Shown here piece after piece: positions 8,777 to 16,222 of a DNA stretch of 27,122 nucleotides. The notes under the pieces are model-generated. The model worked only from the letters and a program-made list of their open reading frames with translations. It ran no database searches and had not been told where the DNA came from. Source of the DNA: a virus; IMG/VR virus record IMGVR_UViG_3300032883_000119, positions 1 to 27,122 of that record. One strand, 5' to 3'. The translations under genes were made by a program, and so were the position numbers. Each line of letters starts with the position of its first letter. Positions within the stretch are counted from its first letter, which is position 1.

Positions 8777-9910
8777 TTAAACCGGCATCACGTAGCTGAT
8801 GTCTGACGCCACACCACCGGACGCACCGGACGCATAAGTAAGCGCGGCCTGAATCGTGCCGTTTGACGAATACTGCGGAATCGCCAAGTTGGCAACGTCC
8901 AGTTGACTCATTCCGCCGTCCTGAATCGTTTGCGACGCCAGCGAAGCCGACGTGCCGGGCGCGCCGATACCGTCGCGCATCTGGTAGAGGTTGGTCGTGT
9001 AGTCCGGGTTGGTCATCGAGCCGAACAGCGTCGCAGCAGTCCGCTGCGGAGGGTAAATCAGCCGGTTGACGATGTTGCCGTAGTTGGTCGCGCTGGAAAC
9101 GGTCGGCGCGGTCGTGACGGCGAAGCAGCACACCGCCGTAGCAGCGACCGAGGTCAAGCCCGCCATCGTGATCGTCGGCACCGACGTATAGCCGCCGCCG
9201 TAGTTCGCCATCGTCAGCAGACAGCACTGGCCCAAGCCGCCGGTCGTCGAAGTGACCAGCGCGGCCGTCGCAGTCGCGCCGGTGCCGGGGTCGCCAAACG
9301 CGGACACAAACGTTACGGTAGGCGCAGAAGTGTAGCCGCCACCCTGATTCGTGACCGTGACCGACGTGACAGCGCCGGCCGTCAGCACAGCGTAGCCGGT
9401 CGCCGGCAGTCCGCCGGTTGCTGGCGCACTGAAAATAACCTGCGGCGGAACGACATAGCCGGCGCCGCCGGTCGCAACCGTTACGGTCGTCTGAATGGCG
9501 CCCGAAACAATTGCGTTGAACGTGGCGGTAAGCGCGGTGCCCGCGCCGCCGGCCGTGGTGGTCGCGGTGACGCCGGTAGTGGACGATGAACCCGCCGGCC
9601 AATAGCCGTTTTTCGCGGTGTTCGACGTGCCGCCGGTTGTCACAACCGCGCCGACAACGCAGCCGGTCAGGTTTATGAGTCGGTAGTTTGAGCCGTCAGA
9701 CACGAACAGGAACGAGCCGCCGGCGGAAACCGAATTCAGGTTGCGCCATGTGGTCGAAACCGGGTCATACCACTGAGCGACCGTGTATTTGCCGAGTTGA
9801 ATCCAGTATTGACCCGACGGCAGGACTTGATACTGTCCACTTTGCAGCGTGACGGCGGTCGAAGGATTGGCAAGCGTCTTGGGGCCGTAGCCGATAACAT
9901 TGAATCCCAT
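8777..9910 (-). CDS. Beta-rich virion surface protein with GGxGY repeats
   Basis: 377 residues; ATG with AGGAGAAAAAC upstream, one of the recurring strong ribosome sites in this block. It is Gly/Thr/Val/Ala-rich. Three repeats contain a turn of GGAGYVVPPQVIF, GGGYTSAPTVTF and GGGYTSVPTITM, with the Tyr at about residues 152, 193 and 241. Such Gly-Tyr-x-x-x-P-x-V repeats are frequent in phage capsid-decoration and adhesion proteins. The C-terminal third (from about 280) is non-repetitive (NRLIYPPQRTAATLFGSMTN). It directly follows the major capsid gene, supporting a head-decoration or head-fibre role; a tail role is possible. Confidence 0.78.
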   Translation of the reverse strand: MGFNVIGYGPKTLANPSTAVTLQSGQYQVLPSGQYWIQLGKYTVAQWYDPVSTTWRNLNSVSAGGSFLFVSDGSNYRLINLTGCVVGAVVTTGGTSNTAKNGYWPAGSSSTTGVTATTTAGGAGTALTATFNAIVSGAIQTTVTVATGGAGYVVPPQVIFSAPATGGLPATGYAVLTAGAVTSVTVTNQGGGYTSAPTVTFVSAFGDPGTGATATAALVTSTTGGLGQCCLLTMANYGGGYTSVPTITMAGLTSVAATAVCCFAVTTAPTVSSATNYGNIVNRLIYPPQRTAATLFGSMTNPDYTTNLYQMRDGIGAPGTSASLASQTIQDGGMSQLDVANLAIPQYSSNGTIQAALTYASGASGGVASDISYVMPV

Positions 9911-9935
9911 GTTTTTCTCCTAGTGTCCGCCGTTG

Positions 9936-10943
9936 TTACAGCGTCAAACTGTTGTAGCCGCCGATGCGGGTCATTGATTTCGGCTTGGTGACGACCAATT
10001 CGGCGATATTGACCAGCGCCCCCACGTAGCCCAACTGCCAATTCGACAGGGTGGACTCAAAGCCCGTGAACGCGAAGCTTGCTTGTTCGTGGAAATACAA
10101 GCTGGCGTAATTGCTGTTGATTAGATACATCGTGCCTTCCGGGCAATACGGGTCGGCAAAAATCGGGATGCCGGCGACCATCAGCGCGCGGAACGCGCTG
10201 CGCGGGCCATCCGGGTCACTATCGAACGCCTTGTCGGGCGTAATCATGTAGGTTTCTTGGCCCACAAAGTCTTGCGCCAGCAGCGTCCAAGTTCCGAAGC
10301 CGCACACGCCGAAGGTCGGCATTTCGGCGCCGTTTTTCACGGTGCCGGCGATGTATTGCAGAACGTTCTGGCGCGTCGGGTTGACTGAGCCGGCCGCATA
10401 AACTTTCGACTTCCAATACGTCGAGGTCGTCCGGTTGATGTTGCCGTACGTCGCCAAGTTCGTGCCGTCGTCAATCGCGCCCGGCAGACCGATGAACGCC
10501 TGTTGGTTCGTCGTGTTGTTGTAGAGCGCAGTCGCCATCACGTCGCAAGTGACGTTCGTGGCATCGTTCATGCGCGCTTCGATCAGCGGGATTACCGCGT
10601 AGTCGAGTTGCACCGCGCCTTCCATTCCGAGGAACGGAATCGGCGTGATAAACAGTTTGAGGTTGTATTCCGCGAGGAACGCACCTTGCTGCACCGCCGG
10701 CTGTGCGAACACGCCGGAGTAGTCCGACCATTGGCCGCTGACCATTGCAGCGCCTTGCACCGGCACCGACACGGCCGACACGCCGCCGGATGCTGTTTGC
10801 GAATTTGCAATCAGCGCAGCCAGCAACGGCGTCGAATTGTATAGCTGCACGACCAATTTCGGGATAAACGCACGGCGAGTAACCGCCGTAAGTTCGTTTG
10901 CGATGCTCCCCGAAGGGATGATACCTGTGCCCAAAACTGGCAT
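9936..10943 (-). CDS. Major capsid protein
   Basis: 335 residues; ATG preceded by the strong site AACAGGAGAAAATC. It follows the scaffold-like gene by 12 bp, the canonical order. The sequence is mixed alpha/beta with few charges and few Cys, typical of HK97-fold capsid proteins. The N-terminal helix (VTRRAFIPKLVVQLYNSTPL) is followed by an E-loop-like region (QGAAMVSGQWSDYSGVF). A P-domain-type segment with the motif AFRALMVAGIPIFADPYCPE (residues ~240-260) is common in phage major capsid proteins. No protease domain is fused. Assignment is from gene order and these patterns together. Confidence 0.85.
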   Translation of the reverse strand: MPVLGTGIIPSGSIANELTAVTRRAFIPKLVVQLYNSTPLLAALIANSQTASGGVSAVSVPVQGAAMVSGQWSDYSGVFAQPAVQQGAFLAEYNLKLFITPIPFLGMEGAVQLDYAVIPLIEARMNDATNVTCDVMATALYNNTTNQQAFIGLPGAIDDGTNLATYGNINRTTSTYWKSKVYAAGSVNPTRQNVLQYIAGTVKNGAEMPTFGVCGFGTWTLLAQDFVGQETYMITPDKAFDSDPDGPRSAFRALMVAGIPIFADPYCPEGTMYLINSNYASLYFHEQASFAFTGFESTLSNWQLGYVGALVNIAELVVTKPKSMTRIGGYNSLTL

Positions 10944-10955
10944 GATTTTCTCCTG

Positions 10956-11486
10956 TTACGCGGCTCGTCCGCGATTCTTGATGATGTCGGCAATGGCTTC
11001 CGTAGCCTCGTTGCGCGACCACTGATTTAGATTCATTCCCATTTTTTTCAGGTCGGGCTTGGGAATGGACGGTTGCGAAAACGTGCTTGGGGTCGGCTGC
11101 GCGGCGGAACGCTGCGACAGGTAAAAGTCAGCGGCGGTATCGTGATTGCTGATGCCTTTTTCGACCATCATTTTTTCGACTTCCGCGACTTCCTTTTCCC
11201 CCAACCCCTTATCTTTCATCAGGGCTTGCCGGCGGTCTTTGATGTTCTGCTTGATTTCGCGCTCTTGAATTTCGCGCTCCATCTTCGCCAACTTTTCAAA
11301 TTGCGGCTTCGTCTGCGCTGCGATTTGCAGCGGAATATCGACTTCGGGAATGGACAGCGACGGGTCGCGCGCCTTCATCATGTTCAACAGATAAGGGCGC
11401 GTTTTCGGATCATCGGCCAACCCCTTCGCAAGCGCGGCGAGGTCGGCGATGGCTTCCGGGGTCATACCTTCAAGACTGACGGTCAT
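10956..11486 (-). CDS. Scaffold-like head assembly protein
   Basis: 176 residues; ATG with CAGGAGAAGCCC upstream. It is highly charged, Lys/Glu/Ala/Met-rich and almost entirely helical. A central coiled-coil-like stretch (FEKLAKMEREIQEREIKQNI) is followed by a Pro/Ser/Gln linker around 125-145 and a short basic C-terminal helix. A length below 200, high charge, coiled coil and location right before the major capsid gene are the usual marks of a phage scaffolding protein. Those proteins shape the procapsid through their basic C-terminus. No protease motif is seen. Confidence 0.75.
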   Translation of the reverse strand: MTVSLEGMTPEAIADLAALAKGLADDPKTRPYLLNMMKARDPSLSIPEVDIPLQIAAQTKPQFEKLAKMEREIQEREIKQNIKDRRQALMKDKGLGEKEVAEVEKMMVEKGISNHDTAADFYLSQRSAAQPTPSTFSQPSIPKPDLKKMGMNLNQWSRNEATEAIADIIKNRGRAA

Positions 11487-11539
11487 GGGCTTCTCCTGAA
11501 TGTTGGTAAGCGTTCACTTCGGTTTTTGGCGTAAAAAAA

Positions 11540-11743
11540 TTACCGGCTGGCTTTGGTGGTGCCGCCGGGTTTCTTCAGCGTCATTTCGTTTTTGAACGGG
11601 CCGTACGGTTCTTTGAACTTGTCGAGTCCGCCAAGCTGATTCAGCCGGGGCGGATTGGAAACGCGCCCGTGCATCTTTTTGTTGTCAATCGGGTCGCGGA
11701 TCGCGAACGATTTTGGTGCAAAAACGCCAGTTAGGTCGGCCAT
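11540..11743 (-). CDS. Small basic virion-module protein
   Basis: 67 residues; ATG preceded by AACAGGAGAAAATC, the same initiation sequence as the major capsid gene, so high expression is likely. It is rich in Pro, Lys, Gly and Asn (PKSFAIRDPIDNKKMHGRVS) without hydrophobic core patterns, signal peptide or cysteines. It lies between the Pro/Gly-rich gene and the scaffold-like gene. No family is recognised. A minor capsid or scaffold-associated role is plausible from position alone. Confidence 0.7.
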   Translation of the reverse strand: MADLTGVFAPKSFAIRDPIDNKKMHGRVSNPPRLNQLGGLDKFKEPYGPFKNEMTLKKPGGTTKASR

Positions 11744-11755
11744 GATTTTCTCCTG

Positions 11756-12208
11756 TTAAGCCATTGCGGGCATTTGTGACGGTGCGCCGCCGGGCGGTGC
11801 CGCGCCGCCGGGTGCAGCGCCGCCGGGCATCGGCGGCGTCAGCCCGCCCGGCCCTTGCGGTAAACTTCCGATCAAATTCATCAGTTCGGCTGGCATCAGT
11901 TCGTTGTTGCGCGCGCGATTGGCGCCGCCGAATTTCTTGCCGAGCGTCGAGAGCGTTTTCAAAATCTCGCCGCCTTCCTCCGATTCGCTGCCGAAGTCTG
12001 GCAGGGATTGCTCCAACAAGTCCATCGCCTGTTGCACCTTGAGCATGGCGGACTGCTTTTCGCCAGCGGCGGGCTGCGGCGTGGACATGGGGGAGCCGGT
12101 CGGCGGAACTTGACCGGGCGAGGGCGGTGCACCGGGCGGCATAGCGCCGGCGCCGGGCGGGCCACTCTTGCCCATCATTGCCATCAATTTCGGGTCTATT
12201 GCTGGCAT
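11756..12208 (-). CDS. Pro/Gly/Ala-rich linker-type head-module protein
   Basis: 150 residues; ATG with only a weak ribosome site, starting three bases after the upstream stop, so coupling is likely. Two disordered Pro/Gly arms (about 14-50 and 115-145, with GPPGAGAMPPGAPPSPGQVP and PPMPGGAAPGGAAPPGG) flank a helical core (SAMLKVQQAMDLLEQSLPDF). The layout is like assembly chaperones or scaffolding partners that hold two bodies together. It lies two genes before the scaffold-like gene. Function unknown. Confidence 0.7.
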   Translation of the reverse strand: MPAIDPKLMAMMGKSGPPGAGAMPPGAPPSPGQVPPTGSPMSTPQPAAGEKQSAMLKVQQAMDLLEQSLPDFGSESEEGGEILKTLSTLGKKFGGANRARNNELMPAELMNLIGSLPQGPGGLTPPMPGGAAPGGAAPPGGAPSQMPAMA

Positions 12209-12211
12209 GAT

Positions 12212-12826
12212 TTACAGCGGCACTTCTTCCCACTGGAATGAAAACCACATGCCGGCGACCGAAGCTTGCGCGGGCGTTACCCACATCACGTAACCGCCGG
12301 GCGGCAGGATTATGCTGCCTTCCAAGTCAATCACGTTGCCCGAAGCGTTGGCGGTGGCCGTGGTCGTGTTTTCGACGAACACGGCGTAAAACGGCGCGGT
12401 CGGAAGGCCGGCCGAAATGCTGGCTTGAACGGCGCCGACACCCAATGCCGGGTTGGTGTTGTGGACGGCCAGCGGCGTCGTGTTGGTCACGGCAACCGTT
12501 GCGTTGTAGCCGACGGCAATGGCGAAGGCTTCGACCTGCGTCGCTTGCAAAACCGACTGCATCATCGACACTTTGTTGACAACCGCGTTTCTCTGCGACG
12601 CAATCGGGTTGATGATGCAAAGCCCCGTGTAAGTCGTCGCAAGGCCGACGGTCGTGGTGACTAAGGCTTGCGATGCGGCATAGTACATGTTGCCGCGATA
12701 CGTTGTTTCGTAGTATCGGCCGTGCAGTTCCGACACCATCACTTCGCCCTGTTTGCCGGCGCGGTTTACAATCGGCAACGCCGAATCGGTGTTGTTTTGG
12801 ACGCCGACGAGTGTTTGTATCTGCAT
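12212..12826 (-). CDS. Beta-rich virion protein
   Basis: 204 residues; ATG with AGGAGAATTTT upstream. It is rich in Val, Thr, Ala, Asn and Gly and predicted mainly beta-strand, with a terminal strand of aromatic character (MWFSFQWEEVPL). It has the same composition and length as the protein encoded at 13090-13713. Both look like capsid decoration or minor head proteins, and may be distant paralogues. No cysteine or catalytic pattern is present. It precedes the linker-type gene. The family is not recognised; a virion role is inferred from the operon. Confidence 0.75.
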   Translation of the reverse strand: MQIQTLVGVQNNTDSALPIVNRAGKQGEVMVSELHGRYYETTYRGNMYYAASQALVTTTVGLATTYTGLCIINPIASQRNAVVNKVSMMQSVLQATQVEAFAIAVGYNATVAVTNTTPLAVHNTNPALGVGAVQASISAGLPTAPFYAVFVENTTTATANASGNVIDLEGSIILPPGGYVMWVTPAQASVAGMWFSFQWEEVPL

Positions 12827-12835
12827 AAAATTCTC

Positions 12836-13087
12836 CTAATTACTGACGGTGGCCGAGAAGATGGCGAATGATGCGGGGTCAAAAACTTGATCCGCCCGCA
12901 GTTTGTCGGGGTCGTCCGCAACGATGCCCGGATTCATCGCCGACAAGTACTGATTCATAACCCGCATTTCCATCAGGATATTGACCAGCAGCAGGTTGAC
13001 CGCAATGTTTCCCCCGTCCAGAACAGAAAACAGGCCCGTCGCCGGGTCAAGCAGTTTTAAGTCGGGAGTGAGGTTGACGATTGCCAT
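12836..13087 (-). CDS. Small helical virion-module protein
   Basis: 83 residues from ATG at 13087, two bases after the upstream stop, without a strong site of its own. The N-terminal half reads as two strands (IVNLTPDLKLLDPATGLFSV). A helix follows (NIAVNLLLVNILMEMRVMNQ), then an acidic tail (DDPDKLRADQVFDP). It lies between the two beta-rich virion proteins. No family is recognised. Small size and its place in the head operon suggest a minor structural component. Confidence 0.7.
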   Translation of the reverse strand: MAIVNLTPDLKLLDPATGLFSVLDGGNIAVNLLLVNILMEMRVMNQYLSAMNPGIVADDPDKLRADQVFDPASFAIFSATVSN

Positions 13088-13089
13088 GA

Positions 13090-13713
13090 TTACGACAGGT
13101 ACACAATCGGCGCTTTGGCGGCGGTGAACGTCGTCGGCGGCGTGATGGTTGCCGGAATCGTGCCGAAGGTGCCCGCCGCGATTGCGGCGGCGCAGATTTG
13201 ATACGGTGCCGGCACGGTTTGAATGGCGCCGCCGGTGGTGCCGTTGCCCTGCAAGGCGATGTAATACTGTTGCGGGCCGAAAAGCTGGACTTGGGTCGCG
13301 GCGGTTGATGTGGTCGTGCCGCGCGTGTTGTAGACCAATCCGATTGCTTGCGTCTGCCAACTGTTCGCGGTCGCCAAAATCTGACCGGCCAGCGCGGTAG
13401 AGGCAATGAGGTAGCCGTATGAATCGTAGATCGCGGCCAGCCAGTTGTCGGTGGTCGCCGTGCCGCCCGACAGAATGTTGATGTTTTTGACGACGCGGTT
13501 GTAGGGCACCAAAATGTCCGTCACCCACAACTGGATAATGTCGGTCGTGTTGGTGCCGAGAGAGGCCAGCGCAACCGAGCCGATGGGAATGTTGGAACAG
13601 ATCAACTGGCCGCCGGCCACGTTCAACTGACCGTTGACGGCGATGCCGGCCTGAAAGTTGTCCTCAGTCTGATTGCCGACTTTTTGGCGCTGTTGCAGAA
13701 AGCCTAATGGCAT
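13090..13713 (-). CDS. Beta-rich head protein, first gene of the capsid/tail transcription unit
   Basis: 207 residues; ATG with GGAG seven bases upstream. The N-terminus is Gln-rich (GFLQQRQKVGNQTEDNFQAG). The remainder is Gly/Thr/Ala/Ile/Val-rich with a beta-sandwich look (VQLFGPQQYYIALQGNGTTG). It resembles the second beta-rich protein in this module in size and composition. It is the first gene downstream of the predicted promoter at 13761-13789 and of the mini-gene/attenuator region. A head-decoration or minor capsid role is inferred. Confidence 0.75.
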   Translation of the reverse strand: MPLGFLQQRQKVGNQTEDNFQAGIAVNGQLNVAGGQLICSNIPIGSVALASLGTNTTDIIQLWVTDILVPYNRVVKNINILSGGTATTDNWLAAIYDSYGYLIASTALAGQILATANSWQTQAIGLVYNTRGTTTSTAATQVQLFGPQQYYIALQGNGTTGGAIQTVPAPYQICAAAIAAGTFGTIPATITPPTTFTAAKAPIVYLS

Positions 13714-13760
13714 GGTGTTGCTCCGTCAGTGAGTGCTGACTTGTCTGGTAAACGGTTTGT

Positions 13761-13789
13761 ATTAAAAACTCGTTTTCCAGCAAAGTCAA
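13761..13789 (-). promoter_or_regulatory. Predicted sigma70-type promoter for the capsid/tail genes
   Basis: On the minus strand, TTGACT (13789-13784) and TTTAAT (13766-13761) are separated by 17 bp; each hexamer matches consensus in five of six positions. Initiation would fall near 13754, about 40 bp before the first head gene. It lies downstream of the second mini-gene, so it would supply head and tail transcription independently of readthrough from the portal side. Confidence 0.55.
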
Positions 13790-13822
13790 ATAATCTTGGC
13801 GCTGACGGACGCCGAGGCCGAT

Positions 13823-13864
13823 TTACCGGCGGGATTTCCGCTTGGCGCGATGCGATTTACGCAT
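13823..13864 (-). CDS. Mini-gene: 13-residue Arg/Lys-rich peptide (distal copy)
   Basis: ATG to TAA encodes MRKSHRAKRKSRR. GGGAG lies six bases before the ATG, closely matching the ribosome sites of the capsid genes. Eight of 13 residues are Arg or Lys and one is His, so the peptide is strongly nucleic-acid-binding in character. It starts about 20 bp after the terminator U-tract and shares length and style with the mini-gene at 13938-13979. It could be a packaged DNA-neutralising peptide, a translated leader, or chance. The matched pair with good ribosome sites makes chance less likely. Confidence 0.45.
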   Translation of the reverse strand: MRKSHRAKRKSRR

Positions 13865-13885
13865 GGTGTTCTCCCGTTACTTTGC

Positions 13886-13916
13886 AAAAAAAGGCGGGGC
13901 GGTGACGGCCACCCCG
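13886..13916 (-). terminator. Intrinsic terminator between the two mini-genes
   Basis: In the minus-strand transcript a GC stem (13916-13909 with 13902-13895; eight pairs including one G-U) has a six-base loop. CC and seven U follow (13892-13886). This is a good rho-independent terminator for transcripts arriving from the portal side. Confidence 0.6.
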
Positions 13917-13936
13917 GAGCCGGAATGATCCGGGGT
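13911..13936 (-). promoter_or_regulatory. Alternative (antiterminator-like) hairpin overlapping the terminator
   Basis: ACCCCGG (13936-13930 in the transcript) can pair perfectly with CCGGGGT (13917-13911). The latter is also the 5' arm of the terminator stem, so the two hairpins exclude each other. A small nested CCGGA-ATGA-TCCGG stem is also possible. The upstream arm starts two bases after the stop codon of the 13-residue mini-gene, so a terminating ribosome would cover it. The arrangement resembles a translated-leader attenuator; regulation is inferred. Confidence 0.4.
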
Positions 13937-13937
13937 A

Positions 13938-13979
13938 TTACTTCTTGCCGCGTTTAACGCGACGGCCACGACGTGCCAT
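13938..13979 (-). CDS. Mini-gene: 13-residue Arg/Lys-rich peptide (proximal copy)
   Basis: ATG to TAA encodes MARRGRRVKRGKK: five Arg and three Lys out of 13. AAGGAG lies seven bases before the ATG, the best ribosome site of the region. The gene sits in the gap between the portal and head genes and its stop abuts the antiterminator hairpin. Two readings are possible: a leader peptide whose translation sets the choice of hairpin, or a real basic peptide made with the head proteins. The phiX174 J protein is a precedent for tiny basic DNA-condensing virion peptides, but no homology is claimed. Confidence 0.5.
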   Translation of the reverse strand: MARRGRRVKRGKK

Positions 13980-14060
13980 GTGAATCTCCTTATCGAAGCG
14001 GCCACGTTTTCTAGGGGAACGCAGCCATACCCCTCCTACTTCAATTTGCTTTCTACACCG

Positions 14061-15701
14061 TTATTTTACGGCTTGCAACTTTCCTTGATTTTGCTCTGCC
14101 GCCGCAGCGGACGCCGCCGCCTTTTTCTCATCGGCTTCGATCTTTTTCAGCTTCCGCAACAGCAAGTCTTTCATCGGCGGGTCGATCATGTCTAAGAACG
14201 ATTCGCGGTCGATTGCTTTTGCTTCCAACAGTTCGGCGGCCAGTTGCTTGTGATCCTCTACGAACAGCGGGCTGTTGCTGTGCGAGTCCACCTTCACAAC
14301 GCAATCGTTGGTGAATTGCACTGGAATAAACGGCACGTCATGGTCATCTCTCAGGTCGTTGGTATCGTGCTTCTGCATCACCTTCAAATACAGGGTTGCG
14401 ATTTTCTCCAACGAATCTTCGACTACGAGGGCGCGTTTCTTGATGCGCGCCGATGCCAGCCGAGCCAGTTCGGACGTTTGGCGACCGGAGCGCACACCGG
14501 CTTCGCCCTTGCCCTGCATGATGTTCTGCAATCCGCTGCGTTCCGAAAACATGGAGTCGATTTCGTGAATGACGGCGAACAAATCCGGCGGAATGTCTGG
14601 CTTGTGCCGTTCAACTTTCGCTTGCATGGAGTCAGTTTGCAACACTCCGCCGGCCTTGTTCAAGGCAAACGCCTTTTCGTCAACCAGCCCCATCCATCCG
14701 GTCAGCGAAGTTGGCGGGTCTACGTTGCGGTCGAGCAAATCTTTCAGTTGAATGACGCGCGTGTTGCGCCACTTCTGCAAGCCAATGAGGCCGGCGACTT
14801 CCGACATACCCCAAAAATACGAATACATCGGATTCGGGCAAATCTGAACGAATGGCAGTTCACCCTTCACAAAGAAATTCATGCGGTCGTAGACCGTGAC
14901 CGAATTTGCCGCGCGAGTGACAACGCGCCAATCTTTTTCTTTTGTATCCCAAATCCAAAGTTCCTGCATTTCAATCAAATCTTCTGACACTCGCGGCAGG
15001 TAATCAACCTGCGCGTTCAGCGGAATTTGCGCGTTGCCCTGCATCGTTGGTGTTGATGCCGACAAAATGATTCGATCAACCCCGCTTGGCCTTTCCTCTT
15101 GGCTGGTGCGCGGAAACGCATCGACCGAGTTCAGGATTTGATCTTTCTGCGGGTGGTTTACCAAATCAATTTCAAGCTGCGCTTTGGTCGTATAAAAGCT
15201 GTGTACCATCGCCTGTTGGCGGTCGAGGAATGGCACATCTTCGCGCAGCACACCGAACGATCCGGGGTCGATGATGAATGGCTCAATCGCTTGCAAGCCC
15301 TTTTCACTGGCCTTGACGATAATTTTGAAGATCATCGTGTTGTAGACCAGCGACCACGTTAAGCCCTGACCAAACGTGGCGTCGCCGTTGGACATCAACC
15401 ACGCATCATTGACGGCTTTATTCACCGACTGTATTCTGGCGAATTCATGTTCTGCAATGTGCGGGCCGATGTGCGTTGAAAAGCGCGTCGTTTCCGATGC
15501 GAACAGAAACGAAGTCAGCATGTCGATGTGCGGAAAAATCTTGTTGTAAGGCGTTTCCGCTTCGTCAGAGCCGCAGCCGAACAGGAAATAGTGCCGCATC
15601 GTTGAATAGTCGATGCGTCGGTCATCCTGCGACTGCGTGCATTTTCTGATTATTTCCTCGTAAAATTGGTCGCGGTCGGCAAGATTGGTTGGAATGTCCA
15701 C
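14061..15701 (-). CDS. Portal protein
   Basis: 546 residues from a GTG with GAGG seven bases before it. Size, mixed alpha/beta composition and location downstream of terL and upstream of the head genes fit the dodecameric portal of short-tailed phages. That ring sits at one capsid vertex, is the docking site for terminase, and later serves as the DNA exit channel. N-terminal segments (YSTMRHYFLFGCGSDEAETP, then NKIFPHIDMLTSFLFASE) resemble portal wing/stem regions. A long helix (SLEKIATLYLKVMQK) and an Ala/Lys-rich crown-like tail (KKIEADEKKAAASAAAAEQN) occupy the C-terminus. No catalytic residues are expected. Confidence 0.85.
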   Translation of the reverse strand: MDIPTNLADRDQFYEEIIRKCTQSQDDRRIDYSTMRHYFLFGCGSDEAETPYNKIFPHIDMLTSFLFASETTRFSTHIGPHIAEHEFARIQSVNKAVNDAWLMSNGDATFGQGLTWSLVYNTMIFKIIVKASEKGLQAIEPFIIDPGSFGVLREDVPFLDRQQAMVHSFYTTKAQLEIDLVNHPQKDQILNSVDAFPRTSQEERPSGVDRIILSASTPTMQGNAQIPLNAQVDYLPRVSEDLIEMQELWIWDTKEKDWRVVTRAANSVTVYDRMNFFVKGELPFVQICPNPMYSYFWGMSEVAGLIGLQKWRNTRVIQLKDLLDRNVDPPTSLTGWMGLVDEKAFALNKAGGVLQTDSMQAKVERHKPDIPPDLFAVIHEIDSMFSERSGLQNIMQGKGEAGVRSGRQTSELARLASARIKKRALVVEDSLEKIATLYLKVMQKHDTNDLRDDHDVPFIPVQFTNDCVVKVDSHSNSPLFVEDHKQLAAELLEAKAIDRESFLDMIDPPMKDLLLRKLKKIEADEKKAAASAAAAEQNQGKLQAVK

Positions 15702-15703
15702 GG

Positions 15704-16198
15704 CTATACCTCAATTTTCGCGTCGTGACGGCCGACAACAAGCGGTTTTGGTTGATTGAGCGCGGGGCGCACGGCTTCTAATGCGTCGCCCGGCTTCGCG
15801 CCCACGCTTTGAATGGTCTGAATGGCGCCCTGACCCGAGCGACCCTCGACCGGCACAGCACCGACGCCCTGCTTGAACACGCCGCCGGGTTGCACTTGGC
15901 CCCAACGGTCGGTTGTGTCGCCCAATTTCCCCATCAACTGATTCTGTTTTTCGACCGCGTAGGGGTCGGGGCGTTTAACGGCAGAAGTGCCGTTCTGATT
16001 ATTCATGTCCGTCATGCCGAAGTCGGACGCCAGATTGCCGAGAGTCTTGTCGATGTTCTTAGTGCGGCCGGATTTGAGGCCCGGCGCCTGTAAATGCACC
16101 AATTCCACCATTGATTTCGAGCATCCGTGAGGGCATTGGCCCGTCATGCTCTCAAAAGTGCCGTGCGCCTTGCATTGGTAATCGTTCACAACGGCCAT
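15704..16198 (-). CDS. Zinc-ribbon-like protein next to the portal
   Basis: 164 residues; ATG with AAGGAG. The N-terminus holds a metal-binding pattern (YQCKAHGTFESMTGQCPHGC): Cys9, His12, Cys22, His24 and Cys26. The rest is Gly/Pro/Gln/Lys-rich and probably disordered (QPGGVFKQGVGAVPVEGRSG). It ends two bases before the portal start. Similar 'C-x-x-H-G-x-F' openings occur in small phage proteins of unknown role. A portal- or terminase-associated function is a guess from position. Confidence 0.78.
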   Translation of the reverse strand: MAVVNDYQCKAHGTFESMTGQCPHGCSKSMVELVHLQAPGLKSGRTKNIDKTLGNLASDFGMTDMNNQNGTSAVKRPDPYAVEKQNQLMGKLGDTTDRWGQVQPGGVFKQGVGAVPVEGRSGQGAIQTIQSVGAKPGDALEAVRPALNQPKPLVVGRHDAKIEV

Positions 16199-16222
16199 TT
16201 TTTATCTCCTTAACTCGCGTAT

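Noticed and set aside
8619-9602. 327-codon minus-strand frame
   Set aside because: It overlaps the repeat-bearing virion gene in another frame and is extremely Arg/His-rich, with no ribosome site.
14011-14028. Five-codon minus-strand frame (MAAFP) after AGGAGGGGT
   Set aside because: The ribosome site is too close to the ATG and the frame is too short to judge; possibly only a purine-rich leader.
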